Shown: positions 1 to 8,672, counted from the stretch's first letter. The stretch: DNA of 64,000 nucleotides from Methylobacter tundripaludum (GCF_002934365.1 NZ_PTIY01000013.1:1-64000), one strand, 5' to 3'. Numbers and translations are program-made. The notes: a model not told the origin generated them from the letters alone.

Positions 1-87
1 AACGATCCCTCTGATGAGGGCTTGAGGTTAAATTTTAATTGTTTTATCGGGGGCTGTTCAGCGGGGTGTTCTCCGCGGTAGCGGCTT

Positions 88-151
88 CGTCCAACCCTAC
101 GCTCAAGCGGGACTGCGCAAAAGTGCGCAGCCCCTTAGCTCCACGTTATGA
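88..151 (+). repeat. Integron attC site 1 (upstream of GNAT cassette)
   Basis: An imperfect inverted repeat with attC architecture. An R''-like CGTCCAAC (88-95) and an R'-like GTTATGAG (145-152) enclose a folded arm with a perfect CTGCGCA/TGCGCAG stem (113-119/124-130). Around it lie GGG/CCC and AAG/CTT pairings, and a GCTcAAG/CTTAGC pairing leaves one extrahelical base, a typical attC feature. The bases starting the following cassette (GTTATGAG) are the exact reverse complement of CTCATAAC in the next attC, the expected signature of a cassette excised and inserted as a circle. This site would belong to a preceding cassette that lies mostly left of the window. Confidence 0.8.
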
Positions 152-163
152 GTTAGTGAAGGC

Positions 164-601
164 ATGAAAGAGTTTCAGTTAATGGATGGTAAAACGTCTG
201 ATAAAGAATGGCTTTACAATCTCTACCAAAACGCGATGAAGCCATGTATTAAAGCCACTTGGGGTTGGAATGAGGAATTTCAAAGCAATGGCTTTGATAA
301 TAACTTGAAGCCCACTGACTGGAAAATAATTAAAAATGGTCTCGAAAGAATTGGCGGATTCGTTTTAAAGGAAAGTAACGACCATCTTTGGCTAGAAATG
401 ATTATTATCAAACCAGAGTACCAACAAAAAGGCGTAGGGCGGCGGGTTCTGACTTACATCCAGAGCATCGCAAAAGAAAAATCTTTACCATTACGGCTTA
501 GTATTATCAAAGCCAATCTGGTCAGACCATTCTATTTAAAATTAGGTTTTTGCCAGTATGATGAAGATGATTCATTTTATAAGATGCAGTGGCACTCATA
601 A
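164..601 (+). CDS. GNAT family N-acetyltransferase (integron cassette gene)
   Basis: A 145-residue GCN5-related N-acetyltransferase, the full length of one GNAT domain. The acetyl-CoA pyrophosphate-binding motif is visible as QQKGVGRR (residues 87-94) after the beta-4 strand WLEMIIIKPEY, and the C-terminal FYLKLGF matches the usual end of the fold (family knowledge). The substrate cannot be told from sequence; cassette GNATs include aminoglycoside and small-molecule acetyltransferases. The gene fills its cassette: the ATG lies about 18 bp after the cassette boundary and the TAA stop overlaps the R'' end of attC2. Such cassettes normally carry no promoter and depend on an upstream one. The codon pattern is AT-richer than the housekeeping genes that follow. 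Confidence 0.85.
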   Translation: MKEFQLMDGKTSDKEWLYNLYQNAMKPCIKATWGWNEEFQSNGFDNNLKPTDWKIIKNGLERIGGFVLKESNDHLWLEMIIIKPEYQQKGVGRRVLTYIQSIAKEKSLPLRLSIIKANLVRPFYLKLGFCQYDEDDSFYKMQWHS

Positions 602-658
602 CACTACGCTCAAGGGGGACGGTCGCTATCGCGACCGCCCCTTAGCTCCACGTTAGTT
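595..658 (+). repeat. Integron attC site 2 (of the GNAT cassette)
   Basis: R'' CTCATAAC (595-602) is perfectly complementary to GTTATGAG at the start of the cassette (145-152). The R' end is GTTAGTT (652-658). Between them lie CTACGCTCAAG and CTTAGCTCCACGTTA, shared almost verbatim with attC1, around a different central hairpin GGTCGC/GCGACC (621-626/631-636). Conserved outer boxes with a variable centre are what distinguish attC sites in a chromosomal array from ordinary terminators. Confidence 0.85.
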
Positions 659-783
659 CGATGAAACAAATTGTGGGTTATGCGCTGGTAATTTGAATTC
701 ACGAAAGCTTATTAATGTGGATCATTAGCTTTGGAAACTCTGGAATAGAAAATATTAGCGCACATAATTTCTGGGAAAATTAA

Positions 784-1338
784 ATGGATACTAAAAATAG
801 CCTGAGTTGGCTTACCCTTATTTTACACTGGATTATCGCTTTCACGATTATTGGGCTTATTGGCTTGGGATTGTGTATGACCAATTTCGAGCTGTATGAC
901 TATTATGATACGCACAAGTCCATCGGTATTATCCTGGTCAGCCTTATTGTGCTTAGAGTGGCTAGGCGCATAAAGCAAGGCTGGCCTGTGCCGATTTCAA
1001 ACTATGATAAACGTGAGATGCTGCTCGCCAAAATTGTACATTGGGTGCTTATCGTTAGTACTGTGCTGATGCCGATTACAGGAATGATCTTCTCTGGTGC
1101 TACCGGACATGGCTTTGGTATCTTTGGCTTTGAAATTCTTCATGAAAATATAGACCCCTCTAACCCAGAAAAAACCATCCCTTTAAGCCAGTTCTGGGGT
1201 TATTTCGGGGAAATTTCCCATGAATATCTCGGCTACCTGCTTATTTTGGCTATTGTTCTACACATTGCGGGAGCACTCAAGCATCATTTAATTTACAAAG
1301 ATTCAACATTACTGAGAATGCTCGGTAAAAAAATATAA
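784..1338 (+). CDS. Cytochrome b561-type di-haem membrane protein (probable cassette gene)
   Basis: A 184-residue four-helix membrane protein of the prokaryotic cytochrome b561 (CybB-like) family. These proteins carry b haems between helices and move electrons between quinol and periplasmic partners, or relieve superoxide (family knowledge). Candidate haem ligands are H15 (helix 1, TLILHWIIAF), H44 or H86, H146 and H160 (LAIVLHIAGALKHH). Length and helix spacing are normal for the family. The gene lies between attC2 and a long attC-like structure whose R'' overlaps its stop codon, so it appears to be the second cassette. About 130 bp of leader separate attC2 from the ATG, room for its own promoter, although none was recognised. 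The electron partner is unknown. Confidence 0.83.
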   Translation: MDTKNSLSWLTLILHWIIAFTIIGLIGLGLCMTNFELYDYYDTHKSIGIILVSLIVLRVARRIKQGWPVPISNYDKREMLLAKIVHWVLIVSTVLMPITGMIFSGATGHGFGIFGFEILHENIDPSNPEKTIPLSQFWGYFGEISHEYLGYLLILAIVLHIAGALKHHLIYKDSTLLRMLGKKI

Positions 1339-1453
1339 CATTGCAGTCATTGGGACGCGCCGACCGTTAGCAATTGTTGAGTTTATTAGTTTGTCCAAGC
1401 TCACAGGTTTTTTATCCTGTGCCAACCGGCGCGCCCTTACTTTTACGTTGAAT
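1334..1453 (+). repeat. Long attC-like site 3 (of the cytochrome b561 cassette)
   Basis: A 120 bp imperfect palindrome. TATAAC (1334-1339), overlapping the preceding stop codon, and GTTGAAT (1447-1453) form the ends. Inside, GGGACGCGCCG near 1352-1362 pairs with CGGCGCGCCC near 1428-1437, and a central perfect hairpin CACAGG/CCTGTG (1402-1407/1416-1421) closes the structure. CCCTTACTTTTACGTTG resembles CCCCTTAGCTCCACGTTA in the other two sites. The length lies within the known attC range but the R''/R' complementarity to the cassette start is only TAAC/GTTA, so the call is weaker than for sites 1 and 2. Confidence 0.6.
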
Positions 1454-1619
1454 GGCTGGTTTGTAGGAAGACCGGTCGTACAAAAGAATGATATGACCGT
1501 CTCTTGATGGCCGAACCCTGCCAATCAAACCGCCGGTGAAATCAGCCAGGTATGCATCGCTTACCTTTTTCGAGCCTGATTTTACCCCGAACGCTTTGAA
1601 AAGGTACGCACAGCGCCCC

Positions 1620-2399
1620 CTACTCTTCCTGCAACAGATTACTTAAACTCGCAAACTCAACCAACGATATGTTTTCAGCCCTCAATGTCGGGTCTATGCC
1701 CAAAGCGGTGATTTCTTCCTCAGTGATCAGTTTTTTCAGCGAATTTCGCAAGGTTTTTCGCCGTTGCGAAAACGCCTGAGTCACAACTCGGTTGAGTTTG
1801 CTCACATCATTAACCGCAACCGGCGGTTGCCGGTGCGGCACCAGCCTTACGATAGCCGACATCACCTGCGGAATCGGATCGAAGCTTTCCGGCGGAACCT
1901 CGAATAACAGCTCAGGCTGGCAATAATATTGCATCATCACGCTGAGCCTACCGTATTTTTTGCTGCCCGGAACCGCGCAAATCCTGTCGACCACTTCTTT
2001 TTGCAGCATGAAATGCATGTCTTCGATGCAATAGGCGTTATCCAGCAGATGGAACATCAGCGGCGTTGAAATGTTATAAGGCAAATTACCGATAACGCGC
2101 AGTTTCCCCCCATCCGCCAGCGACGAAAAATCGAACCTTAACGCATCGGCGCTGTGAATGTTCAGGTCGGGGTATTGCTTGAATTTCTCCCTAAGCAAAA
2201 CCACCAGATCCCGGTCCAGCTCGACCACGTCCAGACGCACGCCTTCGTTCAGCAATGGCTCGGTCAATGCGCCCTGCCCCGGCCCTATCTCAACCCAATG
2301 CTGACCGGGCTCGGCCTGGATGCTGGAGATAATGTTGTAAATAATGTTGTGATCATGAAGAAAATTCTGACCGAAGCGCTTGCGCGGAGTATGTGCCAT
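1620..2399 (-). CDS. rsmA: 16S rRNA (adenine(1518)-N(6)/adenine(1519)-N(6))-dimethyltransferase
   Basis: A 259-residue RsmA/KsgA enzyme that dimethylates two adjacent adenines in helix 45 of 16S rRNA, using S-adenosylmethionine, late in 30S assembly. The N-terminal RFGQNFLHD, SAM-binding motif EIGPGQGALTEPLL, catalytic motif NLPYNISTPL and C-terminal helical domain with SQRRKTLRNSLKKL are all present. Length is about that of the E. coli enzyme. The ATG follows directly on the pdxA stop (TAAATG), so the two genes are translationally coupled, the same pdxA-rsmA order seen in many gammaproteobacteria. Confidence 0.97.
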   Translation of the reverse strand: MAHTPRKRFGQNFLHDHNIIYNIISSIQAEPGQHWVEIGPGQGALTEPLLNEGVRLDVVELDRDLVVLLREKFKQYPDLNIHSADALRFDFSSLADGGKLRVIGNLPYNISTPLMFHLLDNAYCIEDMHFMLQKEVVDRICAVPGSKKYGRLSVMMQYYCQPELLFEVPPESFDPIPQVMSAIVRLVPHRQPPVAVNDVSKLNRVVTQAFSQRRKTLRNSLKKLITEEEITALGIDPTLRAENISLVEFASLSNLLQEE

Positions 2400-3389
2400 T
2401 TAGTGTGCAGCCATTGTTAATGCGGTTTGCAGTGCGAATTGCAGGCTGCCTAAATCGGCCTTACCGCTGCCGGCAAGGTCCAAAGCCGTGCCGTGGTCAA
2501 CCGAAGTGCGGACGATAGGCAATCCCAACGTGATATTGACGGCCCGGCCAAAGCCGATATGCTTAAGCACCGGCAGACCCTGGTCGTGGTACATCGCCAA
2601 TACCGCATCCGCCGAATCCAGGTACTTGGCGGTAAACAGCGTATCGGCCGGCAGCGGCCCGCGCAGGTTCATGCCCTGTTTACGAAAAGTGTTGAGTACG
2701 GGTTCAATAATGTCGATCTCTTCCCTGCCCAGATGGCCGTTTTCTCCGGCATGGGGATTAAGCCCGCACACCAGTATTTTCGGGTAGGCTATGTCAAAGC
2801 GCGAGCGCAAATCCTGCTCCAGTATCCGAATAACCGTGCGTAGCCGGGTATGGGTAATGGCCTTGCTGACTTCCGACAGCGGCAGGTGCGTCGTCACCAG
2901 CGCCACCCGCAAGTCCGGCGTCGCCAGCATCATCACCGGGTGACCGCCGGTAATGTCCGCAATAAATTCGGTATGGCCGCTAAAAGACAGGCCCGCATCG
3001 TTGATAACGCCCTTGTGTACAGGCGCGGTGACCATCGCGTCAAAAACCCCATCCATGCAGCCTTTGGTCGCTTTGGTGATGGTTTTTAACACATAGCGGC
3101 TGTTGGCCGGGTGGAGCTGGCCGCACTGAACCGGTTCGGCCAGCTCCACCGGCAATACGGTCATGCATCCGGCAGTCTGGGCGGCGGCAGGCAGCGCGCT
3201 GTCGAACTCTTTTATTTGCAGCGGCAGGCCTAGCTGTCTGGCGCGTTCTTCCAGCAATTGCGGACTGGCTATAACGACGATTTCGCAAGGTAAATTCTGC
3301 TGTGCAAGCTGAATGCAAAGGTCGGGCCCGATGCCTGCGGGTTCTCCGGGAGTTAATGCGATACGCGGTACGGGTAGCCTGATTGTCAT
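2400..3389 (-). CDS. pdxA: 4-hydroxythreonine-4-phosphate dehydrogenase
   Basis: A 329-residue PdxA. It oxidises 4-phosphohydroxy-L-threonine with NAD(P)+ to the ketone used by PdxJ in the DXP-dependent pyridoxal phosphate pathway. Family motifs are clear: [12 protein letters not shown] near the N terminus, [22 protein letters not shown] and [14 protein letters not shown] and [10 protein letters not shown], which supply metal-binding histidines and the active site. Length is normal. It is the first gene of a pdxA-rsmA pair; surA, often upstream in relatives, is not here, and a tRNA-Asp gene on the same strand lies about 120 bp upstream. Confidence 0.97.
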   Translation of the reverse strand: MTIRLPVPRIALTPGEPAGIGPDLCIQLAQQNLPCEIVVIASPQLLEERARQLGLPLQIKEFDSALPAAAQTAGCMTVLPVELAEPVQCGQLHPANSRYVLKTITKATKGCMDGVFDAMVTAPVHKGVINDAGLSFSGHTEFIADITGGHPVMMLATPDLRVALVTTHLPLSEVSKAITHTRLRTVIRILEQDLRSRFDIAYPKILVCGLNPHAGENGHLGREEIDIIEPVLNTFRKQGMNLRGPLPADTLFTAKYLDSADAVLAMYHDQGLPVLKHIGFGRAVNITLGLPIVRTSVDHGTALDLAGSGKADLGSLQFALQTALTMAAH

Positions 3390-3505
3390 CTGAGAGCTGG
3401 GATAAAAAAGAGTGATTTTACAGCATAACTACCGGGATTATTTAAAAAACACCGGTTTGAACGATAAGAGAGTCGTTTGATAGCTGATTTTATGCGCTGT
3501 TTGGA

Positions 3506-3582
3506 TGGCGGAGCGGACGGGGCTCGAACCCGCGACCACCGGCGTGACAGGCCGGTATTCTAACCAACTGAACTACCGCTCC
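3506..3582 (-). tRNA. tRNA-Asp (GTC)
   Basis: On the minus strand the sequence folds as a complete 77-nt tRNA. The acceptor stem is GGAGCGG/CCGCTCC, the D arm is GTTCAGTTGGTTAGAAT, the anticodon stem GGCCT/ACGCC region carries loop CTGTCAC (anticodon GTC) and the T arm contains GGTTCGAGCC. The 3' CCA is encoded. No second tRNA follows. Confidence 0.97.
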
Positions 3583-3725
3583 GCAGTTCGAGGCGCGTAT
3601 TCTATAAGATTACCCTAATCTGTCAAGCGTTAAGGCTTGGCCTGATCGATTATCGCAATTTATTCAACCCGGCTTGAAGCGCCTAATGCTTCTAATTGAA
3701 CCGTTTTAATTTAATGCTGAGCAGC

Positions 3726-3763
3726 AAAAAGGTGGGTAAACATCTTGTTACTTGTCCACCTTT
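3726..3763 (-). terminator. Possible rho-independent terminator after the lipoprotein hydrolase
   Basis: Read on the minus strand, AAAGGTGG (3756-3763 complement) pairs with CCACCTTT (3728-3735 complement) and is followed by a short T-run ending in TTTTTGC. It starts 13 bp after the hydrolase stop codon. The loop is about 20 nt, so efficiency is uncertain. Confidence 0.5.
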
Positions 3764-3776
3764 GGCAGAATTATCT

Positions 3777-5096
3777 TTATTGCACTGACTGTCCCGGCGA
3801 GGTCGATATCATGATCAGGTCACGCAGGAAACTAACGATTTCATCATGCCAAATATCACTGTGTCCCTCAATCAAATGCTGATCCACCTCGATGTTGAGA
3901 TAAGGATTATTGGGGACTGTTTTCCCCAGATGAATCAGCTCTGTGCTTTCAAATGCAAACGAACCGAGCACTTTTTGTTGTGACCAGCGACTTTGTAAAG
4001 CGTGATAATTGAAATTTACGCTGCGTTCTTCAGTGCTTGTTAAAGGATTGAGGCGGTGCGTGAGATAGGGATCAAAGTGGCCGACGGTATGCCGGTCGGC
4101 TTCGCCCTCTGCAATTTCCATCGGGCTTATTTTGCCCACACCCTTACAATTATGCCGGTCAAGCGTTGTATGGGTTTCGAAAAAAGTTGAAAAAAACCGT
4201 CCTATAGGGAAGGCCCAGCCGGTAGCCCGGTCAGTTTCCGAAGTGAGAATCGCCAGTTTGGGTAATTGACTGGAAAAATAGCTGCGGCAATAGTCCTGCG
4301 AGATGTCGTACAGGGTCGAATAACGCAAAGCTTCAAACGCCGGGTTCATCAATACCACCAGATCGCCCAAACCATTTGCATCGCCCGTAAATGTTTTATT
4401 TTTTCGGCTGTCGATAAAACGGTCTTCAAGAATTTGCTGCAAGGCGGTATAAAGCACGGCCCCGCCGAAGCTGTGCCCAATGGTAACCAATCGACTGTTA
4501 AACGGCTGGGGTTTTGCTGTTTCCATACCGGCTTTGACATTGACTATTTCTTCCAGCCTCAGCAAGACTTCGGTGACGCCTTGCTGGCCCACTTTCTGGG
4601 CGGTATTTTTTCGATCCCAGAAAGTCGCGGCGTTAATCACCGGGATGGTAATGGAGTCTCCGCGCCATCCGATGTAAACCCCTAACACTTTACGTCCTGT
4701 GCCGCCGTGGGATTCAGCCTGGGACAGTTTAGTCAGCAGCCGCCGGAAGTCTTTAATATTGCCGTCTTCAGGATCGGCGTTGTGATGCCAGCCGTGGATA
4801 TACGCGACGAGCAGCACATCGTCGACACCGGCTATGGGAAGGTAACTATCCAACACTTTTCGCATCTGCTCGCGCTCCCATAACTGGCCTTGATCATCAA
4901 ACTCGATAAAAGACAGATAATATTCATCGGGCCGCCCTGGCGCATGATGCTGTATGGCGTGTTTCGCACAATCGCCGGACTGGGCGTATACGCAAGGCTG
5001 ATAATCGGTACGGTATGCGGCGTTTTGCGCACAACCGGTGAGGAACAATACAGACAGTAGCGTTGTTATAAGCAAAATATAATTTTTATTAGACAT
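3777..5096 (-). CDS. Putative lipoprotein alpha/beta-hydrolase
   Basis: About 439 residues from the preferred start. The ATG at 5096 is preceded by AAGGTGA and opens a lipoprotein signal peptide, MSNKNYILLITTLLSVLFLTGC, with lipobox LTGC; an upstream in-frame start at 5126 would add ten residues before this signal and is less likely. The nucleophile elbow GHSFGGAVLY and a downstream Asp/His-bearing C-terminal half suggest a serine esterase or lipase-like alpha/beta fold. The substrate is unknown. The mature protein would be anchored in the outer or inner membrane facing the periplasm. It stands alone between tRNA-Asp and a divergent membrane protein. The functional class is inferred from the nucleophile motif only. 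Confidence 0.7.
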   Translation of the reverse strand: MSNKNYILLITTLLSVLFLTGCAQNAAYRTDYQPCVYAQSGDCAKHAIQHHAPGRPDEYYLSFIEFDDQGQLWEREQMRKVLDSYLPIAGVDDVLLVAYIHGWHHNADPEDGNIKDFRRLLTKLSQAESHGGTGRKVLGVYIGWRGDSITIPVINAATFWDRKNTAQKVGQQGVTEVLLRLEEIVNVKAGMETAKPQPFNSRLVTIGHSFGGAVLYTALQQILEDRFIDSRKNKTFTGDANGLGDLVVLMNPAFEALRYSTLYDISQDYCRSYFSSQLPKLAILTSETDRATGWAFPIGRFFSTFFETHTTLDRHNCKGVGKISPMEIAEGEADRHTVGHFDPYLTHRLNPLTSTEERSVNFNYHALQSRWSQQKVLGSFAFESTELIHLGKTVPNNPYLNIEVDQHLIEGHSDIWHDEIVSFLRDLIMISTSPGQSVQ

Positions 5097-5603
5097 ACAA
5101 TCACCTTCCCCTTGTACTTCGATCAAATACAGCGACCACCGGATATTGACGGGTCAAATTTTATAACGGCAAAGGTCATTACACCGTCAATTTTGATAGT
5201 ACACGCAGATAACAGCGAACGCCATTAATTTAGAGCCGCCAAGAGGTATCGCCTCCAGATTCAACAACAGATATTGAATCATGTTCTCCGGTATAATTCT
5301 CGGCAACTGCTCCATGTCGCCCTACTTTTGACATGCTGCTTCCGGCAGAATCGACAGGATGCGGGGATTTCAGAGCGTATGTCTGTCCGCGCCACCGCTT
5401 TTTTGATCATTCAGCCGGTTAATTTTAAAGTTCCCCCGCTCTGCGGTTCACTTTGCATTACCACGCGGAGCGGGGGAACGATGAAAATTAAAGTTTCGTT
5501 AAGTTATTAACGAACATACCCTAAGCCCGTTTATAATCGGGCGGAACTTGAACATTTTCCCTAAACTCAAAACCTGTGAAAAGTACCTAGGAGCAACCGC
5601 ACC
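5097..5603. other. Intergenic region with a strong GC-rich inverted repeat
   Basis: About 500 bp between divergent genes, without a convincing coding sequence. The main feature is an inverted repeat: GTTCCCCCGCTC at 5430-5441 and GAGCGGGGGAAC at 5468-5479. It extends to a 16-bp stem if one T-G pair is allowed, with a loop of about 19 nt. There is no T-run, so it is not a typical terminator. It may be a member of a REP-like family or a regulatory hairpin about 125 bp upstream of the 5604 gene. Confidence 0.5.
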
Positions 5604-7136
5604 ATGACTGTCGAACTCTTGATTAACTTTGCGGTGCAATCTCTTGGAACCGTCGCCGCATTCTTTCTCGCCTATCGATCCTTCCAGAAACGCCGAATTC
5701 AGCTAGGCGCCGAACCGACGCTACCCCAATACTTTAGCCGCAGAAGCATCTACTGGATAGGGATCGCATCGTACTGTACGCTTATGTCCGCGCTTTATTG
5801 GCTGCTTACTTGGCAGTGGCTGTCCTTGGAACCGCTGGTGACGCTGATCGTAAAGAACCTGCGTTCAGGCGAATTAGTGAATCTTCTGAATGGCTTGGGC
5901 GGAAACACGATCATACCTTTGATTGCCGCCGGGCTGTTCCTGTTTTTTATCGCCTGGGAAAGCGGGTTCAATCCTTTACTTATTCTAAGGGACAGCATCC
6001 ATGACGCTTTCGCAATTCCGACCAAGGCGGTAGAGGTCTATAACGCGTTGATCACATCGAGATTGTCGGCGGTCGATGACACGCTAAAAGCACAAATCAA
6101 CAACCGCCTGCTGGTGCCGAGCATCGACCCCGGCGATTTCGATAAATCCAGCGCCACGGTCGAGTATAAATGGGCTCATAATTGCCTTCTTTTCGACCGT
6201 ATACAAAACTACGCCAACCAACAGTCCTATCGCCGTTTTTTTAACGAACCGTCCCTGAAATGGGGGGAAATCTGCATCTCCTACAATGCGATGTCGGAAA
6301 AAGTGGCCGTCTGGAAAGAAGCCGAACCGCACTATACCAAAACGGTCAACCTGCTGAAGGAACTGGACCACCTGACCGGCCTGCTCTGCCGCTTGCTCGC
6401 CTCTCTGGTCGTATTCGGCAGCGCAAGCGAAAATGAGATATGGGCAACCGTGAAGCAGCTCGGCGGCAACGTCCACGAGGCCCGCCTTAAACACACCTAT
6501 AAATACATCCTGCTGTTTACGGCGGCCACCGCCGCCGGGGCCATGTTGGGCCGGGAGATTTCAGTCTGGCTGCACAATGTTTTCCTGTTTCCCGGTCAAC
6601 CGCTGGCGCACTTTGATTACAATACGCTCCGCTGGGTCGCCTACGCCATCCCGATCTATATTCTTCCGATAGCGCTGGTTTTTATTTCCCGGACGCTTGC
6701 CTTCAGGCATCAACGGGAGCAATCCGATCGATACTATGGCTTCTATATGGCAATGATGGTGATGGGCTTCATTGTCAGCACCTCCGCATCGGCGCTTATA
6801 CTCGAGTTAACTTACTACAAAGATCACTTCAAGTTTCTGGAAAGCTTCATACAACATATGCGCTGGGGAATTCTGCCGGCACTGATGTGCGGTTTTGTGG
6901 CTTACCGTATGGACACGCCGGTCAGCGAATCGGAAGCGCTAGGCAAACTGGTCATGGCCGCGGTGTTGCGTTTTCTTGGCTGGGGATTAGTCTCCGTCAT
7001 CATCATGCTTTATGCGACCGGCGACATGTCCATCCAGGAAACGAATCTGCGTTTCACCCTGGTCGGCACGGCTTTCTTCATGGTCGGCTTGTTGGGAGCG
7101 TCAGCCAGCTTCAAAACGGCGAGGACAAATAATTAG
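5604..7136 (+). CDS. Polytopic membrane protein of unknown function
   Basis: A 510-residue protein that I do not assign to a known family. About nine hydrophobic segments are visible: an N-terminal one (LLINFAVQSLGTVAAFFLAY), two close behind it, then a long soluble stretch (roughly residues 140-295, rich in Asn, Lys and Glu and probably cytoplasmic), followed by six further segments to the C terminus. The start is preceded by GGAGCAACCGCACC, with the GGAG 8-9 nt upstream of the ATG. No transporter signature, catalytic motif or signal peptidase site was recognised. Its neighbours (lipoprotein hydrolase behind, nitrogen cluster ahead) give no functional clue. Confidence 0.8.
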   Translation: MTVELLINFAVQSLGTVAAFFLAYRSFQKRRIQLGAEPTLPQYFSRRSIYWIGIASYCTLMSALYWLLTWQWLSLEPLVTLIVKNLRSGELVNLLNGLGGNTIIPLIAAGLFLFFIAWESGFNPLLILRDSIHDAFAIPTKAVEVYNALITSRLSAVDDTLKAQINNRLLVPSIDPGDFDKSSATVEYKWAHNCLLFDRIQNYANQQSYRRFFNEPSLKWGEICISYNAMSEKVAVWKEAEPHYTKTVNLLKELDHLTGLLCRLLASLVVFGSASENEIWATVKQLGGNVHEARLKHTYKYILLFTAATAAGAMLGREISVWLHNVFLFPGQPLAHFDYNTLRWVAYAIPIYILPIALVFISRTLAFRHQREQSDRYYGFYMAMMVMGFIVSTSASALILELTYYKDHFKFLESFIQHMRWGILPALMCGFVAYRMDTPVSESEALGKLVMAAVLRFLGWGLVSVIIMLYATGDMSIQETNLRFTLVGTAFFMVGLLGASASFKTARTNN

Positions 7137-7776
7137 CTATTCCCTCCCGTGTCATTAAGCTCCGCAAAGGAATCCGCCGATAGATTTTGCGCTGTTCGCA
7201 GCCCCCCGCCATTGGCCTCATCAGTGCCGCTATGTTATCAGTCGAAATCGGTGATGACATCGGCGCTTTTGGCTCACCCGCCAACCGGCCTTGGGCCGGG
7301 GTTTGTCCTGGCAACAACGAATTCGACAGGCTCCGGCGGAGCCCAGGGCGAACGCGGCTAAATGCTCAACTGTTTTTCTAGGCTCATGGAAGTTTCCGGC
7401 CTCATCTTCCCGTTTTGGTGCATACACCATTCATTTCGGTGCAAAGAATGTCCCGCGGTTTTAGCTAAAGCCTCACTCGTCACGCTAAACGGTTGGATTA
7501 ATATGATTGGCACAATCTATGCTTTATTTAGCAATGTGGTGCAATGGCGCATCTTCCCTTCAACAATGGCGTTGAAAAGTCGCTTGTTTTAAACAGGCGG
7601 CGATAATTTTACTCGTCTATTGTTTATGCCTTTTTAATTGGTTATCCGCAAACGAGTAAAAGAACGCTCGTTTCCAAGGGTATCAACAGCTTGCGAAAAC
7701 AAGCTTAATCAAACGAATGAAAGTGTCTTATCCGACACCTCAATTCATTGTGTATCTAATTTTTTAAAGGTGAGTT
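7137..7776. other. 640-bp gene-less leader of the nitrogen cluster with REP-like repeat
   Basis: No convincing gene. It contains a REP-like element at about 7321-7355 (TTCGACAGGCTC followed by CAGGGCGAACG, with a 10-bp insertion that makes a perfect GGCTCC-GGC-GGAGCC hairpin). It also has three GGTGCA motifs (7417, 7438, 7538), the first two 21 bp apart, and a sigma-54-type promoter (listed separately). The motifs resemble NtrC half-sites, but this is only suggestive. Confidence 0.45.
7507..7523 (+). promoter_or_regulatory. Sigma-54-type -24/-12 promoter upstream of the FNT channel gene
   Basis: TTGGCACAATCTATGCTT has GG at 7509-7510 and GC at 7521-7522, separated by exactly 10 bp, as required for RpoN promoters (consensus TGGCAC-N5-TTGCA). 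Transcription would start near 7534, leaving a leader of about 240 nt before the ATG at 7777. The downstream channel and cyanase genes fit nitrogen control. Confidence 0.55.
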
Positions 7777-8586
7777 ATGTCCTATCTGATTCCTTCAGAA
7801 TTTGTCACAAAGATGGTCGACGCAGGTGAATCCAAAATCTTCATGTCAACCAGAGATACTTTGATCAGGGCTTATATGGCCGGAGCGATTCTGGCGTTGG
7901 CTGCGGTATTTGCGGTCGCTGTTGCTGTGCAAACGAATTCGCCGATTTTTGGTGCGATTTTATTCCCGGTTGGTTTTTGCATGCTGTATTTGCTAGGTTT
8001 CGACCTTCTGACCGGTGTTTTTGTTTTGACGCCGCTGGCACTGATTGATAAACGTCCAGGCGTAACCATCGACGGTATTTTCAGGAACTGGGGCTTAGTC
8101 TTTGCAGGTAATTTTCTTGGGGCCTTAACGGTAGCGGTTATGATGTCGATTGTCTACACCTACGGTTTTTCCGTTGAACCTAATGATGTGGGCAAAAAGC
8201 TGGCAGGCATCGGTGAAGCGCGGACGCTGGGCTATGCAAAATATGGCGTGGCCGGCTGGTTTACGATCTTTATCAGGGGCATGCTGTGTAACTGGATGGT
8301 ATCCACCGGTGTGGTCGGGGCGATGATTTCCACGTCCGTTAGCGGCAAGGTGATCGCCATGTGGATGCCGATCATGCTGTTCTTTGGCATGGCCTTCGAG
8401 CACTCGGTCGTCAACATGTTTCTGTTTCCGGCCGGTTTGATCATGGGAGGAAATTTTTCGATTATGGATTACTTTATCTGGAATGAGATTCCGACCGTTT
8501 TGGGCAATCTGATCGGCGGGCTTGCGTTTACCGGGTTGACCCTCTATTCCACGCATATAAAAACCGCGCCTAAACGCGCCTTATAA
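7777..8586 (+). CDS. Formate/nitrite transporter family channel (FocA/NirC type)
   Basis: A 269-residue member of the FNT family, pentameric inner-membrane channels for small monovalent anions such as formate, nitrite or hydrosulfide. Six hydrophobic segments are visible, including the family signatures AYMAGAILALAAVFA near residue 31 and GMAFEHSVVNMFLFPAGL in the last third, which carries the conserved pore histidine region. The start is supported by AAAGGTGAGTT before the ATG. The next gene is cyanase, 86 bp downstream, so nitrite or possibly cyanate is the likelier substrate; formate is possible in a methylotroph. Substrate choice is an inference from context. The gene is probably driven by the RpoN-type promoter upstream. 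Confidence 0.92.
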   Translation: MSYLIPSEFVTKMVDAGESKIFMSTRDTLIRAYMAGAILALAAVFAVAVAVQTNSPIFGAILFPVGFCMLYLLGFDLLTGVFVLTPLALIDKRPGVTIDGIFRNWGLVFAGNFLGALTVAVMMSIVYTYGFSVEPNDVGKKLAGIGEARTLGYAKYGVAGWFTIFIRGMLCNWMVSTGVVGAMISTSVSGKVIAMWMPIMLFFGMAFEHSVVNMFLFPAGLIMGGNFSIMDYFIWNEIPTVLGNLIGGLAFTGLTLYSTHIKTAPKRAL

Positions 8587-8672
8587 TTGATCCGAATGAT
8601 ACAAGAAAGCCTCAGCCCATCAGTGTCTGAGGCTGATTAACAATCACTGTTTACTTTGTAAAAGGGCTCATC

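Noticed and set aside
1309-1524. A 71-residue minus-strand frame
   Set aside because: It lies across the attC-like palindrome and shows no domain or ribosome site.
5274-5510. A 78-residue plus-strand frame in the intergenic region
   Set aside because: No ribosome site, no recognisable domain, and it spans the GC-rich hairpin.
7149-7829. Several short frames in the leader of the nitrogen cluster
   Set aside because: They overlap each other, span the REP-like repeat and promoter, and none shows protein-like conservation by eye.
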